From the NCBI GenBank assembly GCA_015478675.1, contig JADMIH010000084.1:1-16242 (forward strand): a stretch of DNA of 16,242 nucleotides, given 5' to 3'. The DNA comes from Chloroflexota bacterium. Its GTDB lineage: Bacteria > Chloroflexota > Chloroflexia > QHBQ01 > JADMIH01. The position numbers were made by a program, and so were the translations under genes. How positions within the stretch are numbered: the stretch's first letter is position 1; each line of letters opens with the position of its first letter. The notes under the pieces were generated by a model. That model was not told the origin of the DNA and searched no databases. It saw only the letters and a program-made list of their open reading frames with translations. This document shows positions 6,529 to 14,269 of this stretch, piece by piece.

Positions 6529-7527
6529 CTACTTTTCTTTACGGCGGAACAACTGCTCAGTGAGGTAGGTCCCCATCAAGTTCCTGCTAGGGCGGGAGTC
6601 GTTGATTGCCTGCTTCAATTCGGCGCGGAGCTTATCGCCCGCCTGGTCTCCTGACCCTTCGTCGGCAGCCCAGGTGGCTCTCGCTTCGTGCGCATCCTGT
6701 AGCTCGGTGAGCAGCTCCTCGCTGTGATCGCCCGCCAGTAGATCGCGCATCTCCTGTATAGAGATGAGGTACTGGTCAATCCAGCGGAGTAAGGCGGCGC
6801 GATTACTCAACAAAATATCGCGTAGCGCTGTTGGGTCCGCGCTAAGCGGCTCTGTGACGTTTCTGAATTGTTCGTGCGCCAACCCGCTCATATCCAACCA
6901 CGCGGGGCCTGTTGTGGTAGCATGTAATAATGCGGCGCTCGCGAGGGTGGGCAGGTGGCTCACCGCCGCCACGAAGGAGTCGTGCTCTCTCGCGTCCATG
7001 AAGCGCGGCTGTGCGCCTATTGCTTCGGCCAGCTGTATAACTTGAGAGAGCGCGTCGTTGTGCGCGCCGGGGGAGGGCATGATGCAGTAGGGAGCGCCTT
7101 TGAAGAGGTCGGCGCTGGGCGTTGCGCTCTCGGAGGCAGTTTCCAGGTCGAGAGTTTGGGAGAATGGGTGGCCCCCAACAAAGCTTACCCGCGACCCCAG
7201 CAGCTCGCCTGCCCAGGCCATCACCTGCTCTTTAGATGAGAGGGTGTCGGTTACAGTTGTGCCGTCGTCCAAAAGAGGCTCAAGGGTAGCCAGCACTTCG
7301 CGCGCCGCTGAAGGTGGGGTGGAGATAATAACAAGCTGTGCCCCTTGCACCGCGCTTTGCAAATCAGGCGCTGTTGCGTCAATGCTGAGGTGCTTGCGCA
7401 AGGCAAGGTCCTCGCGCTGGCGGTCAGGGTCGAAGCCGACTACCTGCGACCCGTTGTTGGCTCGCCGCAAAGCCATCCCTATCGAATTACCAATGACGTT
7501 CAGCCCTATAATGGTGATCTTATTCAT
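6529..7527 (-). CDS. tyrA: Prephenate/arogenate dehydrogenase (TyrA family)
   Basis: NAD(P)-dependent oxidative decarboxylation of prephenate (or arogenate) in tyrosine synthesis; 332 residues, cytoplasmic. The N-terminal Rossmann fold has GLNVIGNSIG (8-17) in place of the usual GLGLIGGS, and Asp33 at the end of strand 2 favours NAD+. TDTLSSK (93-99) corresponds to the conserved TD-x-x-S-x-K, GGHPFSQT (118-125) carries the catalytic His120, and LFKGAPYCIMPS follows. The all-helical C-terminal domain shows HDSFVAAVSHLPTLASAALL (182-201), where the usual second His of SHLPH is Thr. The extra C-terminal stretch (about 290-332) is charged. The several substitutions mark it as a divergent member, so prephenate versus arogenate use is open. 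It lies 48 nt after the membrane-protein gene and 44 nt before the exporter. A TATAAT sits 6 nt before its ATG, so it may also have its own leaderless transcript. Confidence 0.87.
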   Translation of the reverse strand: MNKITIIGLNVIGNSIGMALRRANNGSQVVGFDPDRQREDLALRKHLSIDATAPDLQSAVQGAQLVIISTPPSAAREVLATLEPLLDDGTTVTDTLSSKEQVMAWAGELLGSRVSFVGGHPFSQTLDLETASESATPSADLFKGAPYCIMPSPGAHNDALSQVIQLAEAIGAQPRFMDAREHDSFVAAVSHLPTLASAALLHATTTGPAWLDMSGLAHEQFRNVTEPLSADPTALRDILLSNRAALLRWIDQYLISIQEMRDLLAGDHSEELLTELQDAHEARATWAADEGSGDQAGDKLRAELKQAINDSRPSRNLMGTYLTEQLFRRKEK

Positions 7528-7533
7528 CTATGT

Positions 7534-7539
7534 ATTATA
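7534..7539 (-). promoter_or_regulatory. Consensus -10 box (TATAAT) 6 nt before tyrA
   Basis: On the minus strand a perfect TATAAT (7539-7534) is followed by 6 nt and then the tyrA ATG (7527). The predicted +1 is the A of ATG. No convincing -35 is visible at 16-18 nt (AACCAA, GAACCA, TGAACC). The site lies in the 48-nt gap after the membrane-protein gene. AGG overlapping the box edge is too far (12 nt) from the ATG for a good ribosome site. Confidence 0.42.
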
Positions 7540-7575
7540 CCTGCTGCGTGCCAGGTTGGTTCACGAGGGGTGCTT

Positions 7576-8142
7576 TCAGTCCCGCGCCAGGAAGAAGAAC
7601 TCGGTCAGGGAGACAATTGTGAAGACGAGGAGGGCGTTGAGCCAGTTGAGGACGTTGAGGGGCGACATGGCGATGAGGCTTACTACGAAGATAGCTAGCA
7701 GGCCACCCTCTCTGAGCGCGCGTGCCATCTCGGTGGTTTGGCCTGCGGGCGGTAGAAAGCGCTTGCTGAATGCGCCCAGCGGCACGGCGAAGGTCGCGGT
7801 AAGGGCTACGAAGAGCAGGGTAAGAAAGGCGATGTAGGTGAAAAAGCTGGCGTTCTGGCGGGTGGGTGCGCCGACAAAGACCAGCAGATAGCCGAGGAGT
7901 GCCCACGACCCCGCGCCCAGAAGCCACACAGGGCCTAGCCTGAGCATCAGGCACGGCGGCAAAAGAACGAGCATAGGTCCAACAAAGAGGAGCGCGTAGG
8001 CAACCAGCCTCTCTATGGCCCACAGATCGGCAATACGGTCCGCCCCCGATGCAACCAGATAGTAGAAAAGGAGGGCCAACGCGCCCGCCCCCGCCATCTC
8101 AGCGACAACCAGCCCCGCTATACGTCTCTTGTCCAGTGTCAT
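7576..8142 (-). CDS. Unrecognised small polytopic membrane protein (188 aa)
   Basis: I do not recognise a family. Hydrophobic segments are visible at roughly residues 9-31, 43-67, 69-91, 99-124 and one long or double segment at 146-184, giving about five or six transmembrane helices. Short polar links include KRFLPPAGQTTEMARALREGG (a charged loop near residues 127-147). There is no signal peptide other than the first helix and no catalytic motif. The ATG at 8142 has GGAG 6 nt upstream (minus strand ACGGAGCAGAGGATG), which supports the start. It is the first gene of the apparent minus-strand trio with tyrA and the MFS exporter. The gap to tyrA is 48 nt. Nothing in it suggests a link to tyrosine synthesis. 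Confidence 0.75.
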   Translation of the reverse strand: MTLDKRRIAGLVVAEMAGAGALALLFYYLVASGADRIADLWAIERLVAYALLFVGPMLVLLPPCLMLRLGPVWLLGAGSWALLGYLLVFVGAPTRQNASFFTYIAFLTLLFVALTATFAVPLGAFSKRFLPPAGQTTEMARALREGGLLAIFVVSLIAMSPLNVLNWLNALLVFTIVSLTEFFFLARD

Positions 8143-8273
8143 CCTCTGCTCCGTGGGGTGAAGTCTAAAAGCGTGATACTCGATCCTATTCTACACTTCG
8201 GCGGGGTGTAAGCTCGCTATTTCCACAAGGGAAGCTCTGGTAAGCTATCACGGGATAGATGATACTATGAACC

Positions 8274-10880
8274 TTACATTTCGTTGCCCGACATGACGAT
8301 GCGCGAGCCTGCGCCTGTCTTGATGATGTCTATGCGCATGGGGAACTCTTCTCTCAATTCCTCTATGTGGGTGATGACGAGTATCTTCTCGAAGTCATCC
8401 TGTATAGAGCGGATCGCGCTTACCAGTTTTTCGCGGCCCTGCACGTCCTGGCTGCCGAAGCCTTCGTCTATCACCAGTGTTTGGAGGCGCGTGCCAGCGC
8501 GCCGAGCCAGCAGCTTACTCAGCGCAATACGTACAGCGAAGTTCACGCGGAAAGCCTCGCCACCGCTGTACATCTCGTAAGAGCGCAGCCCCATCTCGTC
8601 AGATATATTTATATCAAGCGTTTCAATAACACTCTTGCTGCTCTTGGCGTCGCGCTGTGTGGCGAATTGTATGCTCATCCGCCCATCTGTCATGCGGCCC
8701 AGAAGAGCGTTAGTCTCATCTTCCATTTCGGGGATGATGTTCTCTATAATCATCGCCTGTATCCCCTTCTTGCCGAAGGCGGTGGTAAGCTCGTCGTAGA
8801 TGCTCTTCTCGTCGCTGGCGGCATTGTACTCGGCCATGTGGCGCGACTTCTCCTCCTGCATGGCGTCGCACCGCGCCAGCTTGTCGCGCAGCCCGCCTCG
8901 CATCTCGCCCAGCTCGCTCGTCTGCCTGCTGAGGGCAGCTTCAGCCTGCTCTTTGGCCGCCAGTTCCCTGCTTACATTGTCCAGCTCATCAAGCTGGGGC
9001 TGTAGCGTCGCCACCTCGGTGCGGTCCTGCTCTTGCTCCTGGCGTGCATAATCTACATTGCGTGTAGCTTCCTCCAGGTCGGCTGCCACCGATTGCAGCT
9101 CGCGGTCCGCGCCGTCAAGTTTGTGGTATAGCTCCTCGTAACGTTTCTCACGGAGAAGGGCCACACGCGCCCTGGTGGCACTATGCGCGCTTTCACTGTA
9201 GTCTATCTCTTTTATCTGGCTTTCTATCTCCCTCTTCCTGCTCCGCGTTTCGTGCGCGTAATCGCTCTCCTGCAGGCGGAGCTTCACTCCAACCAGATGC
9301 GCTTCATCTTGCGCCAGAGCTTTCTCATCTTCGTCCAGGCGGCTGATAGATTGCTTTAGCTGTGCCTCGCGCTGTCTGTGCATATCCATCGGTTTTAGCT
9401 GCTCTTTTTCTTTGGAGATGCGGCTTTCCGTGGCGACAATCTGCCTGTTAACTTCATCTAACTCTGTGCGCTTTTGTTCGTATTCGCGCCTCTTGTCAGC
9501 GATCTCCGTCTCATATGAGCGGCGCACCCGCTCAAGGGCGTCAGCGGCGAGGGCGGTGCCGCAAAGAGGGCAGTCGGCATGGCCGTTTGTCTCGGCGTGC
9601 GCCTCAAGTATCATCTCCAGCTTCTGGCGTATCTGCTTGCCTTCAGCCTGGCATCTGCTTATCTCGCCGCCCAGTTGGCGCAGCTTAACTTCCAGCCCTT
9701 CACGCAGGCATTTTGTATCTTCATGCTGCTTCTGCACCTGCTCCAGCTTGCGGAGCTTATCAAGCGCTTCCGACAACTGGCTTTCTACTACTCCGCGCCC
9801 CGCCAGGCTGCGGCTATACCTGGCAATATCTTGTTCGTGCCGAATTCGCTGCCCGTCAAGCTGAAGTCGCTCTTTGTCTATATCCCAGTCTATCTGGACG
9901 AGCTCTTTTTCCAACTCACGCAGACGGCCTTTGCTCTCGCTAAAGCTGCTCTCTTGGTCAGACGCTGTTCGCCAGTCGTTGTAGCCGCGCTTTATTTCGT
10001 CACCCCTTGATAGTAGCTCCTCAAGCTCTGCTTTGCGTGCCGAGCTCCGCCCTATGCGTGTTTGTAGCTCTGCAATATAGCTATCGCGCTTGACGATCCT
10101 CTTTTTCAACTCTTCAATACGCTGCTTGCTGTGCTCTAACGCCTGCTTGCTGGCTTGTATCTGCGTGATCTCGCCCCTGATCGCCGCCAATTTGTGCTGC
10201 TCCTCGATCAGCGCTGCTTCCACTCTCTCCAGTTCTTCGGCATGATGAGGGCGATCTTTTAGCTCGTTGTCTATGCGCTGTATATCGTGCTCAAGCTCGC
10301 TCATCCGAGACTTACGCTGTCGGGCTTCCTCTTTTGCTTCTTCTTCCAGGCGGTCGTACTGCGCAAGGCCGAGTATATCGGCCAGCACTTTCTTGCGCTC
10401 GGCAGGGTTTTTCACTGTAAACTCATCGGCACGGCCCTGCATGATGAAGGCAGAGTTGGTGAAAGTCTCATAATCAACCTTGAGGAGATTATTGATCTGC
10501 GCCTGTGTTTCGCGTACCGTCGCGCCGCCGAGGATTCGCCATGTGTCGCTTTCGCCATCCGAGCAGCCCTGCAAGTCAAGGAGTGTAGTGCCTGAATTGC
10601 CTTTGCGAGCGCGCTTGCGGATTATACGGTAGCGCTGCTCGTTTAGGATGAACTCGTAGTCCACCTCCATCTCGGACGCGCCTTTGCTGATTAGCTCGTC
10701 GTCCATAGCGCGGTCGCGTGCGCGGCCCCACAGCACCCAGGTAATAGCCTCCAGGAGGGCGGACTTACCGGCCCCATTCTCGCCGGAGAGACAGGCCAGA
10801 TGCACGCCCGTCAGGTCGAGCACCTCAGCGACGTCTCGATAGCACATAAAGTTGCGAAGTGTAAGTCTTACAGGGATCAT
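8274..10880 (-). CDS. sbcC: SbcC/Rad50-type exonuclease-complex ATPase
   Basis: The ATPase subunit of an SbcCD/Mre11-Rad50-type DNA-end-processing complex: it binds and tethers broken DNA ends and gates the SbcD nuclease. The product has 868 residues. ATG 10880 is chosen because GAGGA lies 7 nt upstream and MIPVRLTLRNFMCYRD matches the family's N-terminus; the upstream TTG at 10922 lies inside a repeat arm. Walker A GENGAGKS is at 33-40, followed by the Q-loop region FIMQGRADEF (145-154) and PAERKKVLADILGL (159-172). Long coiled coils (about 175-430 and 450-700) flank the zinc hook CPLC (437-440). ABC signature SGGE (772-775), Walker B LVIDEGFGSQD (802-812) and a switch His838 (ITH) follow. 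All key ATPase motifs are intact. The partner sbcD is absent from both sides in this window, so this copy is an orphan locally. Confidence 0.93.
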   Translation of the reverse strand: MIPVRLTLRNFMCYRDVAEVLDLTGVHLACLSGENGAGKSALLEAITWVLWGRARDRAMDDELISKGASEMEVDYEFILNEQRYRIIRKRARKGNSGTTLLDLQGCSDGESDTWRILGGATVRETQAQINNLLKVDYETFTNSAFIMQGRADEFTVKNPAERKKVLADILGLAQYDRLEEEAKEEARQRKSRMSELEHDIQRIDNELKDRPHHAEELERVEAALIEEQHKLAAIRGEITQIQASKQALEHSKQRIEELKKRIVKRDSYIAELQTRIGRSSARKAELEELLSRGDEIKRGYNDWRTASDQESSFSESKGRLRELEKELVQIDWDIDKERLQLDGQRIRHEQDIARYSRSLAGRGVVESQLSEALDKLRKLEQVQKQHEDTKCLREGLEVKLRQLGGEISRCQAEGKQIRQKLEMILEAHAETNGHADCPLCGTALAADALERVRRSYETEIADKRREYEQKRTELDEVNRQIVATESRISKEKEQLKPMDMHRQREAQLKQSISRLDEDEKALAQDEAHLVGVKLRLQESDYAHETRSRKREIESQIKEIDYSESAHSATRARVALLREKRYEELYHKLDGADRELQSVAADLEEATRNVDYARQEQEQDRTEVATLQPQLDELDNVSRELAAKEQAEAALSRQTSELGEMRGGLRDKLARCDAMQEEKSRHMAEYNAASDEKSIYDELTTAFGKKGIQAMIIENIIPEMEDETNALLGRMTDGRMSIQFATQRDAKSSKSVIETLDINISDEMGLRSYEMYSGGEAFRVNFAVRIALSKLLARRAGTRLQTLVIDEGFGSQDVQGREKLVSAIRSIQDDFEKILVITHIEELREEFPMRIDIIKTGAGSRIVMSGNEM

Positions 10881-10909
10881 ATCTAATCCTCTTCTGCCTC
10901 CGGCGGAAC

Positions 10910-11023
10910 TATAAATTAGCAATTACGAATTGCGGCAAGCTGATATGGTAGTAGCAATCATCCTTTTGCTGCTCATGAGAGCCTAAGCTACCGTAACTGG
11001 TAATTCATAATTGCTAACTTATA
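10910..11023. repeat. MITE-like inverted-repeat element 1 (about 114 bp)
   Basis: The left arm 10910-10933 (TATAAATTAGCAATTACGAA + TTGC) and the reverse complement of the right arm 11000-11023 match at 21 of 24 positions. The 66-bp core shows no coding potential. It fills the gap between the 165-aa gene (stop 11029) and sbcC (ATG 10880). It resembles small non-autonomous elements, but no target-site duplication is clear, so a folded extragenic repeat is an equal possibility. Confidence 0.6.
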
Positions 11024-11028
11024 ATTCG

Positions 11029-11526
11029 TCAGGGTACTATTTGCCAGTCCATAGGTAGGTTGTAGTGGTAGAGGCGGTCCGTTGGCGTACCTGCTTTGTG
11101 GATGCGGCCACGGTCGCGGCGCTTTATGTTGGCGTAGGTGTTTTGCACCTGGATGATGCGGCGCTCTTTCAGATTGAAGAGGACGAGGCCGGCTTTCACA
11201 GGTTGGAGGCTGGCATGGCGAGTGATTTCATCTACCACGCGGAAGGCAGGTATATTATGCTCACTGTGCTGCTCGCCCGCGTAGTTTATCGCGCTGTGAA
11301 TATGGTCGTAATGTCCCTGACGGGTATTATGCTCGTCGAAGATAGAAAGGCTGTTGAGGACATAATCTTTGAGGTCGCTATCATAGTGGCTGGCGGCTGA
11401 AAGTAAAGATTTGAGGTCTGCGGGGGCTTTGCTGCAAGCCGCCACCATAGCCTTTAGTGCGTTGCAAGGCGCGACAAAGCTGACTGTGCCGTCGCTATCA
11501 ACGACGGTGAAACGCATAACAAACAT
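11029..11526 (-). CDS. Unrecognised protein, 165 aa
   Basis: No family recognised. It is a soluble, mixed alpha/beta-looking protein without signal peptide or membrane segment: it begins MFVMRFTVVDSDGTVSFVAP, has an alpha-rich stretch (about 22-60), a His-rich middle (DEHNTRQGHYDHIHS and GEQHSEHN, about residues 64-91) and a basic C-terminal part (LKERRIIQVQ, IKRRDRGRIHK). The segment FNLKERRIIQVQNTY looks like a beta-hairpin core. Normal codon use and a clean 498-bp frame support a real gene. No good ribosome site is present (AGGAG is 14 nt away); instead TCCACA-17-TATCAT ends 6 nt before the ATG, predicting a leaderless mRNA. It is flanked on both sides by inverted-repeat elements. It occupies the place where an sbcD gene might be expected but shows none of the metallophosphoesterase motifs. 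Confidence 0.65.
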   Translation of the reverse strand: MFVMRFTVVDSDGTVSFVAPCNALKAMVAACSKAPADLKSLLSAASHYDSDLKDYVLNSLSIFDEHNTRQGHYDHIHSAINYAGEQHSEHNIPAFRVVDEITRHASLQPVKAGLVLFNLKERRIIQVQNTYANIKRRDRGRIHKAGTPTDRLYHYNLPMDWQIVP

Positions 11527-11532
11527 AACGCG

Positions 11533-11561
11533 ATGATACTCTCCTACTCATACTATGTGGA
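11533..11561 (-). promoter_or_regulatory. Putative promoter of the 165-aa gene (leaderless geometry)
   Basis: On the minus strand TCCACA (11561-11556; 4 of 6 to TTGACA) is followed by a 17-nt spacer, TATCAT (11538-11533; 5 of 6 to TATAAT), 6 nt, then ATG 11526. It has the same -10-to-ATG spacing as the HDAC-family and tyrA genes. Confidence 0.42.
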
Positions 11562-11676
11562 AACTGAGAAAAGCAGGCAGAGCAGCGGCAACTGCCCCAC
11601 CTGCCTCGAACAAACGTGCCTATTTACACTTCTAATTCTACCATATCGCGCGCTTTACCGCCTGCGGCGGAATCAT

Positions 11677-11796
11677 GAATTACCAGTTACGAATTATGAA
11701 TTGCCCTCTATTGCAAGTCGTATTTCTTGAACGCAAGTACGTCGTGTTTGCTATTACCGATATCCTGGCGTGCCGCTAATTCATAATTGGTAATCC
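11677..11796. repeat. MITE-like inverted-repeat element 2 (about 120 bp)
   Basis: The left arm 11677-11696 (GAATTACCAGTTACGAATTA) and the reverse complement of the right arm 11777-11796 match at 17 of 20 positions. Its length and arm sequence resemble element 1 (shared core A-TTA-CGAATT), but the 80-bp interior is unrelated. It lies just upstream of the GT39 gene. Confidence 0.55.
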
Positions 11797-11830
11797 CGCC
11801 TTGCCTCCTGGTTGCGTTGAAATATCATCA

Positions 11831-14062
11831 ATGCTACACTTGCCTTATAGGTCTGTTCATGCTTACATATCCAAGCCTCTAGCAAAATCTACACAGCCTG
11901 CGACGAAGATAACGCGGCGAACCATACAAAGTATGGCAGGGGTTAAGTTGTGGCTGGGAGTCCTGGTTTATCTCATATCCCTTGCTGGCACTCTCCTGTT
12001 GAAGGTAGAGCAGGCGCGCTTCTATGCAGTGGCGCTACTGCTCGTTGCCGCTGTGTTGGCGATAATCGTATGGGGTTATCTTCGTTGGCCTCATGCCTTT
12101 GTATCTGACACTCTTCCAACGAACCCGCACTATTCAAAACACATATGGCAGTGGGTAGGGCTTGGAGGATCAGGTCTACTAGTTTTTGTCGCTGACGTCT
12201 ATCAGGCTGCTAATCCGTCAGAGGTTTTCGGCCTGGCAGGCTGGCTATGGCTGATTAGTATAGGCATGCTGTTGTCCTCAACGTTTGTGTGGGCACGCGT
12301 GAATAAAACGCCCGAAGTAAGTCAGGCAAGAGATGCCAATACCACCAAAGCTACCGCATCTCTTGTAGTTAGCCCTGTAGCATCTACGCTGCCCGTGCGA
12401 CGGGCTGCTGAAAATGCGCGGCAACCGAATCCACCTTTTTCTTCGGTTCTTCAGGCCATACAAAAACCTGGGTGGAAAAGCTGGGAAACTGCGGTATTCG
12501 TTTCCATTGTGGTAGTTGCCTTTGCGCTCAGGCTCTGGAACCTGAGTGATTACCCTAACAACATTTACCCTGACGAGATAATGACCGGTAGTGTAGCAAC
12601 GCAGTCATTTATCGCTGGAAAGACTACTCCAGTATTCAGCACGGTCTGGAGTGGTATTGATTTGCCTGCGCTCTGGTTCCTGATCGTATCTGTTTTTCTT
12701 CGGCTAGGTGGGGACTTGTTGAGCATGCTTCGTCTCCCAGCAGCCTTGTTTGGGGCAGCTACCATTATACCTTTCTATTTCCTTATGCGCGACGTGTGGG
12801 GTAGAGTGGCTGCGATAGCAGGAAGCGCGATCCTGGCCTTCAGCGCCAGCAATGTTCATTACAGCCGTCTGGCCTTGAACAACATCGTCACACAGTTTTT
12901 CTGGGTGGCTTGTTTCTTATTCCTGCTGCGCGGGTTGCGATCTCGTAATCCGCTACATTGGGCGGTGGCGGGGTTGCTCGCAGGTATGAGCGAACACTTC
13001 TATTACGGTACTCGTCTGCTGCCCTTTATACTGGTAGCTTTCTTCGCCTACTTACTTGTTGTACATTGGCGTCGGGCCAGGTTTTATACTGGCTATTTTG
13101 CGCTCACGGCTTTCGGCTATTTAGCTGGCTTTGGCCCCCTCCTCGCCTACTTTGTAACCCACCCGAACCTCTATTTCGGGCGTGGCACTCAGTTGATTGT
13201 GTGGAACCACATACCCGTTAGCTGGGATGACTTCCAACAGATGGTACATGTGCTTGGACCGATAATTTCTGAGAACCTATTGGGCATAAGCACTCATACC
13301 TCTCAGGACATCATATACTTTGGGAGCCTACTTATGGTGCCTGAAGCAGCATTCCTCGTGCTTGGCCTCGCGCTGTTGATCTGGAAATGGCGGCATCCTG
13401 CGGCCTTCCTGGTGCTTCTGGCTGGGGTGGGCGTGCTGTTCGTGGGTGGCTCGCTGGTGTTTTATCCCAGTAGTGTTCCGCCTCTCATAAACCACTGGAC
13501 CCCGGCATTCCCACTCTTCTATTGCGCGATAGCCATACCCATAGGACTATGGCTGGAAGAGGATTGGCCCTCTGTGCCAGCTAATTGGCGTTGGCTCAAG
13601 CCGTCCTTGCTGGCCGCAGGTCTCATAGCTCTGGCCTGGATGAATGTGAGCTACTACTTTGGTAGCTACCACGCCGACCCTGCTTCGCTGAAGAGCATAG
13701 CATACAGCAGCGCGCAAAGTAATTATGACATCCAGGTAGCGCAGAGCAGGTATATGGCCTCGCTGGGCACCCGGTATATGGTGGTAGTAGTTGGTAAAAG
13801 CAGTGCGCCATACGATGCCGACATGACAAAATATCTGCTAGGCAGCAGCGTGGATTTGATCCGTGTTGATAACCCCACAGATAAAATAGCTTTGCCCGTA
13901 CGGCCGGGCAAAGCTACAGACAAAGGTTTGGCTTTCATCTTCTTCCCCGGTAACGAGCAATACCAATCGCCCATTTATAGCCGTTATCCAGGTGGTTCGG
14001 TGAGAAGCGTATACAGCCAGAGCGGGAAACTTGCCTTCTACACATATGAGATTGCGCCCTAG
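11831..14062 (+). CDS. GT39/ArnT-like integral membrane glycosyltransferase
   Basis: A GT-C fold, dolichyl/undecaprenyl-phosphate-sugar mannosyltransferase-like enzyme that would move a lipid-linked sugar onto a protein or lipid on the outer face of the membrane. The product has 743 residues from ATG 11831; TTG 11801 and ATG 11933 are alternatives, and none has a good ribosome site. About four hydrophobic segments (residues 38-154) precede a polar linker with Lys/Arg/Pro (155-210). The family core then starts at WETAVFVSIVVVAFALRLW, followed by the outward loop YPDE with the catalytic-type Asp248-Glu249. Many further helices follow (RLPAALFGAATIIPFYFLMR, GMSEHFYYGTRLLPF), and about 150 C-terminal residues form a soluble outer domain. 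The extra N-terminal helices are unusual for ArnT-like proteins. It is followed after 220 bases by a hexose-phosphate mutase, which hints at a shared glycosylation role. Confidence 0.8.
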   Translation: MLHLPYRSVHAYISKPLAKSTQPATKITRRTIQSMAGVKLWLGVLVYLISLAGTLLLKVEQARFYAVALLLVAAVLAIIVWGYLRWPHAFVSDTLPTNPHYSKHIWQWVGLGGSGLLVFVADVYQAANPSEVFGLAGWLWLISIGMLLSSTFVWARVNKTPEVSQARDANTTKATASLVVSPVASTLPVRRAAENARQPNPPFSSVLQAIQKPGWKSWETAVFVSIVVVAFALRLWNLSDYPNNIYPDEIMTGSVATQSFIAGKTTPVFSTVWSGIDLPALWFLIVSVFLRLGGDLLSMLRLPAALFGAATIIPFYFLMRDVWGRVAAIAGSAILAFSASNVHYSRLALNNIVTQFFWVACFLFLLRGLRSRNPLHWAVAGLLAGMSEHFYYGTRLLPFILVAFFAYLLVVHWRRARFYTGYFALTAFGYLAGFGPLLAYFVTHPNLYFGRGTQLIVWNHIPVSWDDFQQMVHVLGPIISENLLGISTHTSQDIIYFGSLLMVPEAAFLVLGLALLIWKWRHPAAFLVLLAGVGVLFVGGSLVFYPSSVPPLINHWTPAFPLFYCAIAIPIGLWLEEDWPSVPANWRWLKPSLLAAGLIALAWMNVSYYFGSYHADPASLKSIAYSSAQSNYDIQVAQSRYMASLGTRYMVVVVGKSSAPYDADMTKYLLGSSVDLIRVDNPTDKIALPVRPGKATDKGLAFIFFPGNEQYQSPIYSRYPGGSVRSVYSQSGKLAFYTYEIAP

Positions 14063-14245
14063 TTCCCACCGCAAACACTGCTTAGTTGTTCAGTTAAGGT
14101 CTGATAATCGAATTGCCTCGCCAGCCAGTTACGAGCTACAGGGTAGGCAACTAAGGGTCTTTACTTTGCTCATGGAAACCTGACCCACCGTAACTCGCAA
14201 CTCGTATTACCACGATAATTGGCGACAACAACCTGGCAATTGCTG

Positions 14246-14251
14246 TACAAT
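14246..14251 (+). promoter_or_regulatory. Possible -10 box (TACAAT) for the phosphohexomutase gene
   Basis: TACAAT matches the -10 consensus at 5 of 6 positions and would give a leader of about 25 nt containing the AGGAGG ribosome site. The best -35 candidate (TTGGCG, 14219-14224) is 21 nt away, longer than the usual 17, so support is weak. Confidence 0.3.
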
Positions 14252-14269
14252 GGGCACAACCCTCAACGT

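Larger units (their letters stand above)
11527..11830. other. Divergent intergenic region between the 165-aa gene and the GT39 gene
   Basis: About 300 bases with no supportable gene. It holds the promoter candidate of the 165-aa gene (11533-11561) and inverted-repeat element 2 (11677-11796). The short plus-strand open frame that spans part of it is largely repeat sequence and has no domain. A promoter for the GT39 gene must also lie here or in its first codons, but I see no convincing boxes. Confidence 0.55.

Noticed and set aside
5007..6563. Several long open frames on the plus strand opposite the MFS exporter
   Set aside because: They are Arg/Pro/Ala-rich shadows of a GC-rich membrane protein gene, without ribosome sites or domains.
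8250..8268. CTATC/GATAG hairpin after the sbcC stop as a terminator
   Set aside because: The stem is only 5 bp and no T-run follows on the minus strand.
8367..10010. Several long plus-strand frames opposite sbcC
   Set aside because: All are antisense to an intact SbcC with every ATPase motif in place; their Ser/Leu/Ala-rich content reflects coiled-coil codons.
10889..10922. Extended sbcC start at the upstream TTG (10922)
   Set aside because: The extra 14 residues are not family-like and partly come from a repeat arm, whereas ATG 10880 has a good GAGGA site and a canonical N-terminus.
11533..11730. 65-codon plus-strand frame
   Set aside because: It covers a promoter candidate and ends inside an inverted-repeat element; no ribosome site and no family.
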